NCBI RefSeq assembly: GCF_029674545.1
Contig: NZ_CP121354.1
Location: forward strand, 4,907,001 to 4,971,000
Direction of reading: 5' to 3'
Length of the DNA stretch: 64,000 bases
From: Mesorhizobium sp. WSM4904
Lineage (GTDB): Bacteria > Pseudomonadota > Alphaproteobacteria > Rhizobiales > Rhizobiaceae
In this document: positions 27,534 through 36,750 of the stretch, piece by piece
Layout of the letters: each line of letters begins with the position of its first letter
Numbering within the stretch: position 1 is the first letter of the stretch
Translations under genes and position numbers: made by a program
The notes under the pieces: generated by a model
What the model saw: the letters and a program-made list of their open reading frames with translations, nothing else
What the model was told of the DNA's origin: nothing
The model's database searches: none

Positions 27534-28604
27534 CTATTGCCTGACAGGATTGAAGACGGCACTCATCTGCTGCTCCGACAAGGTCGCAAAGCCGACCACG
27601 CCGTTCAGGCCAATACGCCCGGCCGGCCCGGCGCTCCCGCTTCTTCCTGGCGCGCCGTCGAGACCGTTTTGAGCCATGATGCCGCATCGGCCGAAGTCTC
27701 TACCGGCGAGCCCGCCCGCGCCGGGTGGACCGCCGTCGCCCGGCCGGCCGCTTTCGGCCCCGAGGCCGGCGTTGTTTTGCACTTCCAGCTTCTGGAGCTC
27801 ATCGGCCGAAGACGTGAAGACTAGCACGTCGCCGCTGCTTCCACCATTGCCACCGCCGCCGCCGTTCCCGCCATTGCCTCCGTCGCCACCAGAACCGCCG
27901 GCGGTTGGAGGACGAATACAGGTCTGGCTGACGAAAAGGTTCTTGAGAATATCCTTGCCGATCGAATCCGCACCCGCGGCGCCAGTGCCACCCCTTCCCC
28001 CAGTCTGGCCTTCGCCACCGGGTTGGCCGTCCATACCGGAGACGTCTATGCGGATACTTCCCTCGCCTTCAATATGCCTGAACAGCAAAACAAGCCCGGG
28101 AGCGGAAGCGCCATCGACACCAGCATTGCCTGCCTCCCCGTCATAGCCACGGGCGCCGGGCTGGCCGGGGTCACGCGCAGCGATGCCGTCCGGTGCCCGT
28201 CCCCGTGGCGGCATCTTACCTTGGCCCACGGGCCTGCTCCATGTGATCTCGACGTCACCCGAAACCTTGATGGTATCGGCCACGATGAAAATGCTGTTGC
28301 CCAGACCGGTGGGCGACGACGCTGGGAAAATCAGCTTGGTGTTCGGCGAGAACGTCATCGTTCGCGCGACTAGGTTCATTTCCTTGGTCTGCAGACGGCC
28401 CTCGAGGAACAAGGTTTCCGCCATGAAGCCGGTAAGGCCGCTGATCTGCCGCAGCACCGAAACAAGCGCGGCGGATTGAAACTCGGTGAATTCCTTGCGG
28501 TTGGCCGGTATGGCGCCGCCCGCCGACGCGAGTCCCAGCGCCAAAGCCGCAGCGTAGACAAGGCTACGGCGCCAAGCCGTAACGTGCCCACCTCGCCCCC
28601 GCAT
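27534..28604 (-). CDS. Exported collagen-like (Gly-X-Y) repeat protein
   Basis: 356 residues from the ATG at 28604. Signal peptide (about 1-32), a non-repetitive domain of about 110 residues (KEFTEFQSAALVSVL... with a predicted beta-rich part), then at least five Gly-X-Y runs separated by short beta-type segments. Examples are GQPGARGYDGEAGNAGVDG, GMDGQPGGEGQTGG, and a Gly/Asn-rich run. Such repeats form triple helices or sticky surface rods. The frame opens upstream at a TTG (28676), but the ATG is preferred because it starts the signal peptide. First gene of the minus-strand arm, 283 bases from the divergent arm. It could be a scaffold or substrate of the linked proteases; this is inference. 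Confidence 0.82.
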   Translation of the reverse strand: MRGRGGHVTAWRRSLVYAAALALGLASAGGAIPANRKEFTEFQSAALVSVLRQISGLTGFMAETLFLEGRLQTKEMNLVARTMTFSPNTKLIFPASSPTGLGNSIFIVADTIKVSGDVEITWSRPVGQGKMPPRGRAPDGIAARDPGQPGARGYDGEAGNAGVDGASAPGLVLLFRHIEGEGSIRIDVSGMDGQPGGEGQTGGRGGTGAAGADSIGKDILKNLFVSQTCIRPPTAGGSGGDGGNGGNGGGGGNGGSSGDVLVFTSSADELQKLEVQNNAGLGAESGRPGDGGPPGAGGLAGRDFGRCGIMAQNGLDGAPGRSGSAGPAGRIGLNGVVGFATLSEQQMSAVFNPVRQ

Positions 28605-28821
28605 CCAGCGCCCCCAGCGTGTGAATCCAGTTTCGGATAAGACCTTAGTTTCATGGCGACCGATCCGCAATGGCAAACTCAGCGGGAGATGTTTCGCAAG
28701 GAGGGCGGCTCAATAACTTTCGCCATCGGGTTGTGAAGTTGTTCAACCCTGCTCCTCCAGGTCTTTCGCCAGCTCGCGTGAGCCGCTTATCCTCCCTATG
28801 CTCTCGTGCTCAGCTTTTTGA

Positions 28822-28849
28822 TTGAAACCAAAAAATAACTCTCTATGAT
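28822..28849 (+). promoter_or_regulatory. Sigma70-type promoter of the plus-strand arm
   Basis: TTGAAA, a 16-base AT-rich spacer, and TATGAT, placed 38 bases before the GTG start of the first plus-strand gene. It is in the only AT-rich stretch between the divergent arms. Confidence 0.6.
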
Positions 28850-28886
28850 TTTTGCACAGGCAGTATCTCCGGGGGGGGAGGTCGGC

Positions 28887-29969
28887 GTGAGGGATGTCGA
28901 TCTTTTTCGTAATTTCAGTCGTCTTTTTGTATCAATACTGTTCATTTTTATGGGCTGCTGGCCCGTTCGGGCGCAGACCACGCCCGCGCAGGTGGCCGAG
29001 CAGGTCACTGCGTTGCTCAATTTTTTGAAACCGGTCAACCTTGCGGCGCCAGGAGATCTCGATGACAAGAACTTCGATCCGCTCATCGAGCAGTTGCTAA
29101 GGCTTAGAGCTGCAAAGAAGCCAAGTATACTCGAAATAGAAAAGGTAAAAATATCATCCAGCCTTCTGGGAAGCAATTTCTCCACGGCCTTCCCGAGCGC
29201 CGCGTGGCCCCGTGACCTCATCGACGAAATAAAGAAGGCCGCGACCTATTTCGACGGGCTGGTCTTCCTTCGCGATCCTACCCAGGCGCTGCTCAGACGA
29301 ATGGATGTGCTGACCGCCTCGGCACAGGCGATCGACATGGACGACGCCGCGGTGCAGGCTTCGGTCGAGGCCCTCGTCAAGAAGCTGACCGCCGGCAAGC
29401 CGACATCCGCGAGAAACCAGGCGAACCTTGCCAGGGACACGCTGAAGGGGTTGCTCGACGACGCCGCGATGAAAAGGGTGCTGATCGAGGACAAGGACGT
29501 CTCCAGCAAGCTGGCGCAGTTGCGAGAAGCGCTCCAGCCCTTTGCCGCCGATAAGCAGTTACGAGTCCACATTGTCAGCGCGCTTTACGGCGATATCGGC
29601 GCCATCAACGACATCCTTCGGCGCGGACATTCCGTGACGATGAAGGAACGGGATCGCTGGTGCTTGGCGGGTGCGGCGGTGGCGACGTCATGCGAGCGGC
29701 AGACGAACTGTCAGGCCAATGTGGATTTCAAGCAGGCGCTTTGCGGCTATGACCCAGCGCCTCTTATGGCGTCCGCCTACAAGGGGCTGGTCGTCGTCTA
29801 TCAGTGCCGGAGCAATGACGACGCCCTTTGGAACGACGTCGATAAAATGGACTACACCAAGGCGCGCATCGATCGAAAATTCGTACCGCCGCCGCCGACA
29901 GCCACGACGCGCCTTACGCTGCTCTACAGCAAGGAACAGAGCTTCCGATGCGCGCCACCGCTGAACTGA
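28887..29969 (+). CDS. Exported protein of unknown family, first gene of plus arm
   Basis: 360 residues. The GTG at 28887 has GGGAGG five bases upstream and places a signal peptide at 1-29 (ILFIFMGCWPVRAQTT). The body is largely helical, with coiled-coil-like stretches around 40-110 and 150-230. A short Cys-containing segment (CLAGAAVATSCERQTNCQ... CGYDPAP) near 255-290 probably forms disulfides, and the end is proline-rich. I recognise no family. It overlaps the next gene by 22 bases. Part of the exported protease cluster. Confidence 0.78.
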   Translation: MRDVDLFRNFSRLFVSILFIFMGCWPVRAQTTPAQVAEQVTALLNFLKPVNLAAPGDLDDKNFDPLIEQLLRLRAAKKPSILEIEKVKISSSLLGSNFSTAFPSAAWPRDLIDEIKKAATYFDGLVFLRDPTQALLRRMDVLTASAQAIDMDDAAVQASVEALVKKLTAGKPTSARNQANLARDTLKGLLDDAAMKRVLIEDKDVSSKLAQLREALQPFAADKQLRVHIVSALYGDIGAINDILRRGHSVTMKERDRWCLAGAAVATSCERQTNCQANVDFKQALCGYDPAPLMASAYKGLVVVYQCRSNDDALWNDVDKMDYTKARIDRKFVPPPPTATTRLTLLYSKEQSFRCAPPLN

Positions 29970-31324
29970 AGCCTTTGCACCGGCGGCGCCCCCCGGGACG
30001 CCTTGGCCTGCGGCCGGCACAACTGGCGTTTGCGGCGCTATCGGCGATTTCGGTCCTGACTGCGGCGTGCTCGGTCGTCGAGACATACGGCGTTTCGGTT
30101 GCGCCCGGCGAACCTTCCCCCGATTTTCGTTGCAAGAGCGAAGCCGGTTCATACTCTCTGTCGGCTACAACCTGGTCCTTCGAAATCAACACCTATGACA
30201 ACAGTCCCTTTGTGTTGGAAGCCATCCAGGAAAAGCACTATCCCGACGCTCGTCATACGTATTGCCTCGACTACCTGGCCTCGGGCCTAGCGAAGGATCA
30301 GCTCACCGTCGGCTACAGCTCGGCGGACACCAGCAAGGGTCTCGGGGGCGGACTCCTGGAGTATGTCGCCTCCTATGCCGTCGATAAGAGCCAGGTCGTC
30401 ATCCGCAACCTGATCCGCGCCATTTTCATCGGCATCTCGGGAAGAGCGGACTTTACCTTCGCGCGCGAGTCGATACCGACCACGAACAAGAAAACCCAGG
30501 GTCGGTTCGAGGTCGATCCGCTCGACGAGCAGGAGATGGCGACGCTGAACAAGCGGCTGGCCGATTTCGGGTTCTGTCTCGTGCTTTCCGGATATTCCTT
30601 CGAGGAGGGACGCACTGGCACGTCTGCGGAAGCCTATTGCTCCGACCCGCTGGGCACGATCCGCAGGCATCCTTCGAAGGCTCTCGAACAAGCTCACCGA
30701 CAAGCATGGCTCGTCGAGCAGCCGGAACGCACAGGTATCCTCTATCGCCCTCGCCTGCCCTATGCGCTGGAAATCTACACGCAGGACGATCCTCACCATA
30801 GCGCATGGCAATTGCGCAAGGTCACGCAGGTCGAGATCGAGAACATCTCCCCGATCGTTTCGCTGGGCATCAACCGGGCTCTTTTCGCCGAGGCGAAGGT
30901 CGGGCTTGAGTTCGATGCCGGCGTGCTGAAGAACTTCTGCCTCTCGAAATCGAGCGAGGTAGCCGGCTTCGTCGATATTCCGCTCGATATCGTCTACGGG
31001 ATCACCGAACTGCCTGCGCAAACGATCAAGGCCGAGGTGGAGCGTGCGAACTCGACCGTCGCGCTGACCCAGGCACAAATGAACCTGCTCGACACCCAAC
31101 GCCAATACGAACTGTTCCTGCGCGAGAAGAACACAAGCTCAAGCCTGGGCAGCCCTGGCGTCATTCAGAATTCAAACGGCTGCAACAACAACAACTGCAC
31201 CGTCACCGCGCCCACCATGACGACCAACGAAGGGGTCAAGCAGGCCGGTCCGTTCCTGGAAGCGACTGGCCTCTGCCAGCAGCTCACCACCAAGCTCAGC
31301 GCGATCCGACCGGGGCAACCATGA
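29948..31324 (+). CDS. Lipoprotein A of the protease cluster
   Basis: 458 residues. Lipobox LTAAC (Cys41) after a long basic N-terminus. The mature protein shares clear blocks with the next gene: YCLDYLASGLAKDQLTVGY, GILYRPRLPYALEIY, and SLGINRALFAEAKVGLEFD. The pair are therefore paralogues. A coiled coil near 345-390 and an Asn-rich stretch follow. AAGGAAC precedes the ATG. Family unknown. Probably membrane-anchored and facing the periplasm or outside. Confidence 0.8.
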   Translation: MRATAELKPLHRRRPPGRLGLRPAQLAFAALSAISVLTAACSVVETYGVSVAPGEPSPDFRCKSEAGSYSLSATTWSFEINTYDNSPFVLEAIQEKHYPDARHTYCLDYLASGLAKDQLTVGYSSADTSKGLGGGLLEYVASYAVDKSQVVIRNLIRAIFIGISGRADFTFARESIPTTNKKTQGRFEVDPLDEQEMATLNKRLADFGFCLVLSGYSFEEGRTGTSAEAYCSDPLGTIRRHPSKALEQAHRQAWLVEQPERTGILYRPRLPYALEIYTQDDPHHSAWQLRKVTQVEIENISPIVSLGINRALFAEAKVGLEFDAGVLKNFCLSKSSEVAGFVDIPLDIVYGITELPAQTIKAEVERANSTVALTQAQMNLLDTQRQYELFLREKNTSSSLGSPGVIQNSNGCNNNNCTVTAPTMTTNEGVKQAGPFLEATGLCQQLTTKLSAIRPGQP

Positions 31325-32649
31325 CAACGCCCTCGCCAAAGCGTTTCTCGAGGCCGTCCCTGGCGGCGATGCTGAGTCTTAACCTGCTGGTGTGCGGCTG
31401 CGGGCCGACGCTGGTCAGCGGACCGGTTGAGGAAGTGTCGGCTGGCCAAGGCGGCAGTGCAGGTTGCCGCTATCCGGCCGGCGCCTACGCGCTTCCGCTC
31501 GATCTTCTGCATGTCGAAATCCGCAAGACCGTGGGCGCGGATCGGGTTTTCTACGCCGCCCAGGACATTACGACACGGCGAACCGCCGATCCGAGCCGTC
31601 TCTACTGCTTGGATTTCCTCGGTTCGGCGCTTGCCAACGACAAGCTGGCCATCAGCCACGCAACCGATACCGGCAACGATGCCACATCCAGCCTGCTGCT
31701 GACCAAAATCGGCTCTGAGTTCGACGACAGGTCGCTCAAGATCGCCAACGCCGTGGTGGACGCCGCCGCGCAAGTGGCGGTTCGACCCCGAGGCGCTTTC
31801 GGGGTACCGGGGGACGGCAACAAGATCGAACTGGTCGTCGGGCAATTCGACTTCGATCCGTTCAACTACGAGCAGATTCAAAAGGTCAACCACGCGCTCA
31901 GATCGCTCGACCACTGCGTGTTTCTCGATCCGACCAATGATCCCTACGTGCCTGCTTGGCAGGCATCGCTCTGCTCTTCCGCCGCGTACATGCCGCCGAA
32001 GGATCCTTCCTATCACGGCCTGTCGGTGATCAAAGCCGATCCGCCACCGCTGTCCGACAAATTGCAAGGTGTGCTTTACCGCCCGCTTCTCACCCACAAG
32101 CTGGTCATCATGAAGCGAAACCACGACCCGGTAGGTGCTGAGTGGCAACTGTTCCAGACCAAGCGGGTGCAGATGACGAATGCGGCGCCGGCGTTTCTGC
32201 TCCAGATCAATCGCTCGCTCTTCGTCGACCGCACCATGGACATCGACTTCTCGAATGGTGTGCTGCAGGCCGTCAGGATCGACAAGCCGAGCGAAGCCGA
32301 AGCGCTTTCGGGATTCGTGCTGCGCACGATGCAGGTCATCGTTTCCATTCCGGTCAGAGCCCTGATCGTCGGCAAGACCGATGCGGACAATCGCAAGGCC
32401 CTCATCCAGGCGCAGGCCCAAATGATAGCGACGCTGGAGGCCTATGACCAAGCCGTCGAAAAGGAAAAGCAAAGGCGCCAGGCCAACTCCACAACTGCCA
32501 ATTCGCCGGTGCGCAGCACGCTCGCCGTACCTGCGACAGCCGATCCATCAGCTCAAACGGATTTGTCGGCCTGCCTCAACGCAGCCGCCGCCACGGAGGA
32601 TCCACTTGCCAAATGCACCGAGATTCTCCAGGGAGCCGGAGTGCAATGA
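31321..32649 (+). CDS. Lipoprotein B of the protease cluster, paralogue of A
   Basis: 442 residues. Lipobox VCGC (Cys27). Shares with lipoprotein A the blocks YCLDFLGSALANDKLAISH, GVLYRPLLTHKLVIM, and FLLQINRSLFVDRTMDIDF. C-terminal coiled coil (about 350-390) and a Cys-containing tail. Four-base overlaps (ATGA) on both sides tie it to lipoprotein A and to the second trypsin-like protease. Function unknown. Confidence 0.8.
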   Translation: MTTPSPKRFSRPSLAAMLSLNLLVCGCGPTLVSGPVEEVSAGQGGSAGCRYPAGAYALPLDLLHVEIRKTVGADRVFYAAQDITTRRTADPSRLYCLDFLGSALANDKLAISHATDTGNDATSSLLLTKIGSEFDDRSLKIANAVVDAAAQVAVRPRGAFGVPGDGNKIELVVGQFDFDPFNYEQIQKVNHALRSLDHCVFLDPTNDPYVPAWQASLCSSAAYMPPKDPSYHGLSVIKADPPPLSDKLQGVLYRPLLTHKLVIMKRNHDPVGAEWQLFQTKRVQMTNAAPAFLLQINRSLFVDRTMDIDFSNGVLQAVRIDKPSEAEALSGFVLRTMQVIVSIPVRALIVGKTDADNRKALIQAQAQMIATLEAYDQAVEKEKQRRQANSTTANSPVRSTLAVPATADPSAQTDLSACLNAAAATEDPLAKCTEILQGAGVQ

Positions 32650-33788
32650 ACGGCGCCTGCCGGTTCCTCATGGCTGTCGCGGTGCTTTGCCTGTCCTTGG
32701 CTGCACGGGCGCAGGAAGTGAGGCACGACGTTATCTATCCGGCGTGTCCGCCTTCTCCCAATCCGTTTTGCATGGCGGCCGATTTCCGAAGCCTGTTGCG
32801 ATTACAGACCAGCGGCGGAGACATAAGGCTGATTTCCGACGACAGCCTTCTGATCGAAGTTGATGCCACCGGACACGCAACGAGCGGTATCCACGACCGA
32901 ATCTTCGAAGGTATCCGCATTCCGCCTATTCTGGACGAGGTGGTTCGCATCGAGTTCGATGTAGGGCTCAGCCGGCCGGCGCTGTGCACCGGCGTCGCGC
33001 TGAACAGGAATACGGTCCTAACAGCGGGCCATTGCGCGTGCGCCGTGCAGGCAGCCTATCGCGTCAGCTTTCCTCGATATTCCGGTAAGATGTTTCGAGC
33101 TCAGGAATCGGAGTTCCACGATCCGCGCAAGCTGTCCCGCCCGCCGCTGCCTTTTTTGGGCTACGATTGCCGGCGACTGATGTATCCCCAACCGGGAAAG
33201 GACCTGGGACTGCTCTTCCTGGAGCCGTCCGCCGCGCCATCGAGCGAATTCGACCCGGTGGCGCCTCCGGCGGCGCCATTTTTCCTCCTGCACGACATGC
33301 TCAACAAGGGTGAGCTGCGCAATCTGCTCATTTTTGGCTACGGGCGGCGCGAGGACCAGACAATGCCTCACGATCTGATCGGCGCTTCGACCCCTATCCG
33401 CGACCCGTTCTGCCTGCGCGACAGGTACGATGGAGCACAATGCGGCATTTTTCGCGAATTCACTCTTTCCAGCCTGGTGACGGAAGTCGATCCGGGCGCC
33501 GACACATGCGACGGCGACAGCGGCGGGCCGGTTTATTTCATCGGAACCAAATCGTTGCCGGAGGGGGTCGAACTGCACCGAATGCTGGTGGGAATAACCT
33601 CCAGAGGGCTGGGCGGCGTACCCCAGTTCGGCCAGGGTTATTGCGGTGGTGGCGGCGTCTACACCGCGGTTGCGCATCCCGACGTGTTGAAATGGTTGGC
33701 CGTCAATGGAGTGCCATTGGAGGTCGGCCTGACGGCGAAAAGATTTGCCGAGAAAGCCTTCGTCGAAAAATCCATCTTCGACCAATAG
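32646..33788 (+). CDS. Second exported trypsin-like serine protease
   Basis: 380 residues. Signal peptide (1-22, ending AARAQ), a 90-residue N-terminal extension, then an S1 domain with TAGHC (His129), GKDLGLLFL (Asp186) and GDSGGP (Ser292). Asp286 at the specificity site again predicts Lys/Arg cleavage. It is divergent from the 25647 protease in sequence and size, so not a recent duplicate. Last gene of the plus arm; it overlaps lipoprotein B by four bases. The extension could be a propeptide. Confidence 0.9.
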   Translation: MNGACRFLMAVAVLCLSLAARAQEVRHDVIYPACPPSPNPFCMAADFRSLLRLQTSGGDIRLISDDSLLIEVDATGHATSGIHDRIFEGIRIPPILDEVVRIEFDVGLSRPALCTGVALNRNTVLTAGHCACAVQAAYRVSFPRYSGKMFRAQESEFHDPRKLSRPPLPFLGYDCRRLMYPQPGKDLGLLFLEPSAAPSSEFDPVAPPAAPFFLLHDMLNKGELRNLLIFGYGRREDQTMPHDLIGASTPIRDPFCLRDRYDGAQCGIFREFTLSSLVTEVDPGADTCDGDSGGPVYFIGTKSLPEGVELHRMLVGITSRGLGGVPQFGQGYCGGGGVYTAVAHPDVLKWLAVNGVPLEVGLTAKRFAEKAFVEKSIFDQ

Positions 33789-33833
33789 AGCCGAAGGCGC
33801 GGCAAGGTTATGCTGCGGTCGGCTGCAGCTTGG

Positions 33834-35054
33834 CTATAAGGCGAGCCACGCCGTGCCGGCGAGGAGCGTCAGCAAGGTCAGCGGCAGGCCGACCTTGAAG
33901 AAGGACATGAAGGAGAGTTCCTTGCCCGCCGCCTTCGCCTGTTCGGCGACGATGAGGTTGGCGACGGAGCCGAGCAGGGTGAAATTGCCGGCGAGCGTCG
34001 AGCTCATCGCCACGACCAGCCAGGCGCGCTCGGGGTTTTCGAGTCCCGGGATGAAGGGCCGCAGCGCCAGCACCGCGGGCACGTTGCTCATGATGTTGGA
34101 AAGCACGGCGGTGAAGCCGGATAGCCGCCAGACATCGTCGAGGCCGATGGTCTTTGCCCAGGCGATCATGTCGGGGGTGAGCAGCGTGCGCTCGGCGCCC
34201 GCCACCACCACGAACAGGCCGGCGAACATGAAGAGCAGCGGCCCGTCGATCTCGCGATAGATGCGGTGCGGCTTGATTGCGCGGGTGACGAGCAGGAAGG
34301 CGCCGGCGATCAGCGCCGCCTTGGCGACAGGCACGCCGGCGAAGAAGGCGACCGCCAGCGCCAGGCAGACGATGGTCGCCTTCAGCACCTGCCCCGGCAG
34401 CATGCGGCCGCGATAGACCTCGGGGCTGAGCTCCGCGGGCCGCGCAAATTCGGCACGGTAGACGATGCGGATGATGACGATGACGGCGACAAGGCCGAAC
34501 AGCGCCACCGGCGCGAGCGCTGCCGTGAAGGCCGGATAGGAAATGCCCGACAGCGCGCCGATCACCATGTTCTGCGGATTGCCGGTGATGGTGGCGACGC
34601 TGCCGCAGTTGGAGGCCGTGCAGGTGGCGATGAGATAGGGAACCGGGTTGCGCCGGATGACGCGGGTGACGTGGACGACGATCGGCGCCATCACCAGGCA
34701 GATCGCGTCATTGACCAGGAAAGCGGAGAGCACGCCGGTCAGAAGCGTCACCATGATCAAGAGCATGAACGGCGCGTGCGCGTGCTCGATGGCGAAACCG
34801 CCAAGCGCGCGGAAGGCGCCGGACACCTTCAGATGCGCCACCACGATCATCATGCCGAGCAAGAGCGTGATGGTGTCGAAATTGATGGCGCGGTAGGCGT
34901 CCTCGATGCCGATCGCACCGATGGCGATCATGGCGGCCCCGCCGAGCAGCGCGATGCCGGCACGGTCGAGCCTGAGGCCCGGAATGCGCCCGACGGCCAC
35001 GCCGGCATAGGTGGCTGCCAGGATGAAAAGCGCGCCGGCGCCCGTCCATGTCAT
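33834..35054 (-). CDS. SLC13/ArsB-type anion permease
   Basis: 406 residues with about 11 membrane helices. Landmarks are the SAFLVNDAICLVMAPIV block, TASNCGSVATITGNPQNM and LSNIMSNVPAVL, which fit the ArsB/NhaD/SLC13 ion transporter superfamily. The substrate cannot be read from sequence and no ars genes lie near. ATG at 35054 follows GGGAACC; the frame upstream to 35264 is not protein-like. Confidence 0.85.
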   Translation of the reverse strand: MTWTGAGALFILAATYAGVAVGRIPGLRLDRAGIALLGGAAMIAIGAIGIEDAYRAINFDTITLLLGMMIVVAHLKVSGAFRALGGFAIEHAHAPFMLLIMVTLLTGVLSAFLVNDAICLVMAPIVVHVTRVIRRNPVPYLIATCTASNCGSVATITGNPQNMVIGALSGISYPAFTAALAPVALFGLVAVIVIIRIVYRAEFARPAELSPEVYRGRMLPGQVLKATIVCLALAVAFFAGVPVAKAALIAGAFLLVTRAIKPHRIYREIDGPLLFMFAGLFVVVAGAERTLLTPDMIAWAKTIGLDDVWRLSGFTAVLSNIMSNVPAVLALRPFIPGLENPERAWLVVAMSSTLAGNFTLLGSVANLIVAEQAKAAGKELSFMSFFKVGLPLTLLTLLAGTAWLAL

Positions 35055-35307
35055 TGCCAGAGGTTCCCGCTCATCCTGCCCGGCGGAATCTGCCCGGGGC
35101 TCTTGTGGCCCCACCTTTAGCAAGGGTGGCGCAAAGGGGAAGCGGCGGCTGTTGAAACTTTCGTCATCCGCCCGGGAGCTTTTATATCTCCAATAGCTAA
35201 TGTAATGTTTTCCGAAAATACCGGACCGATAATCCAAGGCGTTGGGGACGAAACGGATGAACACGGTCGTTGAAGGGGAGCATCATGTCTCGGCTAAGGA
35301 GAATCTG

Positions 35308-35478
35308 ATGCCCTCGACGGAATGCCGGCGCTGCCACGGCGCCAGGAAGGTCTTCGTTTGCGCTCGCTGGGCCAGTTCCAACGGCCACTGCTGCCCGGAC
35401 GGGACGCACCGGCTGAGCTGCCCGGGATACAGCGCCGTCTGCGTGGAATGCGCCGGAGGTGACGGCCGGAATACCTGA
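35308..35478 (+). CDS. Small Cys-rich protein with DnaJ-like CxxC motifs, copy 1
   Basis: 56 residues, ATG at 35308 behind AAGGAG. Cysteines form CRRC, a single Cys, CC, a single Cys and CVEC. The central segment SSNGHCCPDGTH is nearly the same in the protein at 41692-41907. Probably binds zinc. No family name known to me. Confidence 0.7.
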   Translation: MPSTECRRCHGARKVFVCARWASSNGHCCPDGTHRLSCPGYSAVCVECAGGDGRNT

Positions 35479-35595
35479 CTGGTCTCGTTTCGGGGAGTTT
35501 GCAGGCGGGCCGGCCCGCAAGCGGCCGCCGCCATATGAGCGGGTCACCCCTGCCCTGTTCTTTGCCGTCGCCTAAATACGCGTCTTCCTCGATCT

Positions 35596-35621
35596 GGAAC
35601 CATTCCAGCGTCCACAACGTT
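35596..35621 (+). promoter_or_regulatory. Candidate EcfG promoter
   Basis: GGAAC, 17 bases, CGTT, 37 bases before the start of the small membrane protein gene. Confidence 0.5.
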
Positions 35622-35657
35622 GGAACCAGCCCACCTGGTACAACTGGAGGCAGGCAA

Positions 35658-35825
35658 ATGGGTGTATCGATTCTCATCGGCATCCTGATCACCTTCCTTG
35701 TGGTGATCCTGGTGCTTTATCTCATTCAGCGCCTGCCGCTCGACGGCCGCACAAGACAGATCGCCCAGGTCGTCGTCATCATCATCGGCATCATCTCGCT
35801 GCTCAGATACCTTGCGGTGTTCTAG
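35658..35825 (+). CDS. Small two-helix membrane protein (Thivi_2564-like)
   Basis: 55 residues with two hydrophobic helices (about 4-24 and 36-54) around a short polar turn DGRTRQ. GGAGG lies eight bases before the ATG at 35658. Resembles small inner-membrane proteins of the Thivi_2564 type; function unknown. The EcfG-like promoter upstream suggests stress expression. Confidence 0.7.
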   Translation: MGVSILIGILITFLVVILVLYLIQRLPLDGRTRQIAQVVVIIIGIISLLRYLAVF

Positions 35826-35875
35826 CGGCGAACCATATCTGTCACCGCAAAGCCATGACTGGAAGCGGTGTCTGC

Positions 35876-36166
35876 ATGAAAAGCCTGTCGATCGCCCTTG
35901 TTGCCGGCACGATCTTGTGGACCGCGGGCGCCGCCGATGCGCGGCCCGACACGCGCGCCATGACCTGTGCCGAGACGCAGGCGCTGGTCCGGAGCCGGCA
36001 CGCTGCGGTGCTGACGACCGGGCCCAACACCTACGACCGTTTCGTGCGCCAATACGGCAACGAGTGCGACTGGCCGGAAATCCCGATGTCGGTCGCGGTT
36101 CCGACACGCGACGGTCCCTGCCGCGTCTACCGCTGCGAAGAGCCGGTCTTCAACTTCCCGAATTGA
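35876..36166 (+). CDS. Small exported Cys-containing protein
   Basis: 96 residues. Signal peptide ending AADARP (about 1-22). Four Cys in the mature part (MTCAET, NECDWPE, GPCRVYRCEE) suggest two disulfides. The ATG at 35876 is preceded by GGAAG. Function unknown. Confidence 0.72.
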   Translation: MKSLSIALVAGTILWTAGAADARPDTRAMTCAETQALVRSRHAAVLTTGPNTYDRFVRQYGNECDWPEIPMSVAVPTRDGPCRVYRCEEPVFNFPN

Positions 36167-36297
36167 GAATCACTTCGCCTTGGCAGGCATGTCGGGAACC
36201 GTCGCGGCTTCGCGCGAATTGTAGCGGGAACGACCCGGGCGACGCCAAGACGTTGAACTGGAATTTGGTCTGCGTCGCGGAATGAGGAGGAAGCGCC

Positions 36298-36750
36298 ATG
36301 TCCGACGATATCATGCGCAGCGGCAGTTGCCTGTGCGGCGGCGTCCAGTTCCGCGTGACCGGCGCGCCGTCGAGGGTCGGCCTTTGCCATTGCAAGGACT
36401 GCCGCAAGACCAGCGGATCGGCCTACCAGACCTTTGCCGTGTGGCCGCGCCAGGCATTCGAAAGCACGGGAATCACCAGCACCTATGGCGGACGCAGCTT
36501 CTGTCCGACTTGCGGCAGCCGTCTGCCATCGGTCGGCGAAGACGAGGTCGAGGTGATGATCGGCAGCCTGGACGTCGCGCCGACCGAAGGCTTGGAGCCC
36601 AGCTACGAACTGTGGATCGGCCGACGCGAGCACTGGTTGCATCCACTGCCCGAGGCGCGGCAGTTCGAGCATGACAGGACCGCCGACGATTCGGCGGCCG
36701 ATCACGGTGACCCGGAGCCAGGGCGCGAGCCGTATCGGAAGTCAGCCTAA
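36298..36750 (+). CDS. GFA / CENP-V domain protein
   Basis: 150 residues with the zinc-binding Cys pattern of the glutathione-dependent formaldehyde-activating (GFA) family: SCLCGGVQF, CHCKDCRKTSG and FCPTCGSRLP. The reaction is not known for most members. A polar, likely disordered C-terminal tail of about 25 residues follows. GAGGAAG precedes the ATG. Confidence 0.87.
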   Translation: MSDDIMRSGSCLCGGVQFRVTGAPSRVGLCHCKDCRKTSGSAYQTFAVWPRQAFESTGITSTYGGRSFCPTCGSRLPSVGEDEVEVMIGSLDVAPTEGLEPSYELWIGRREHWLHPLPEARQFEHDRTADDSAADHGDPEPGREPYRKSA

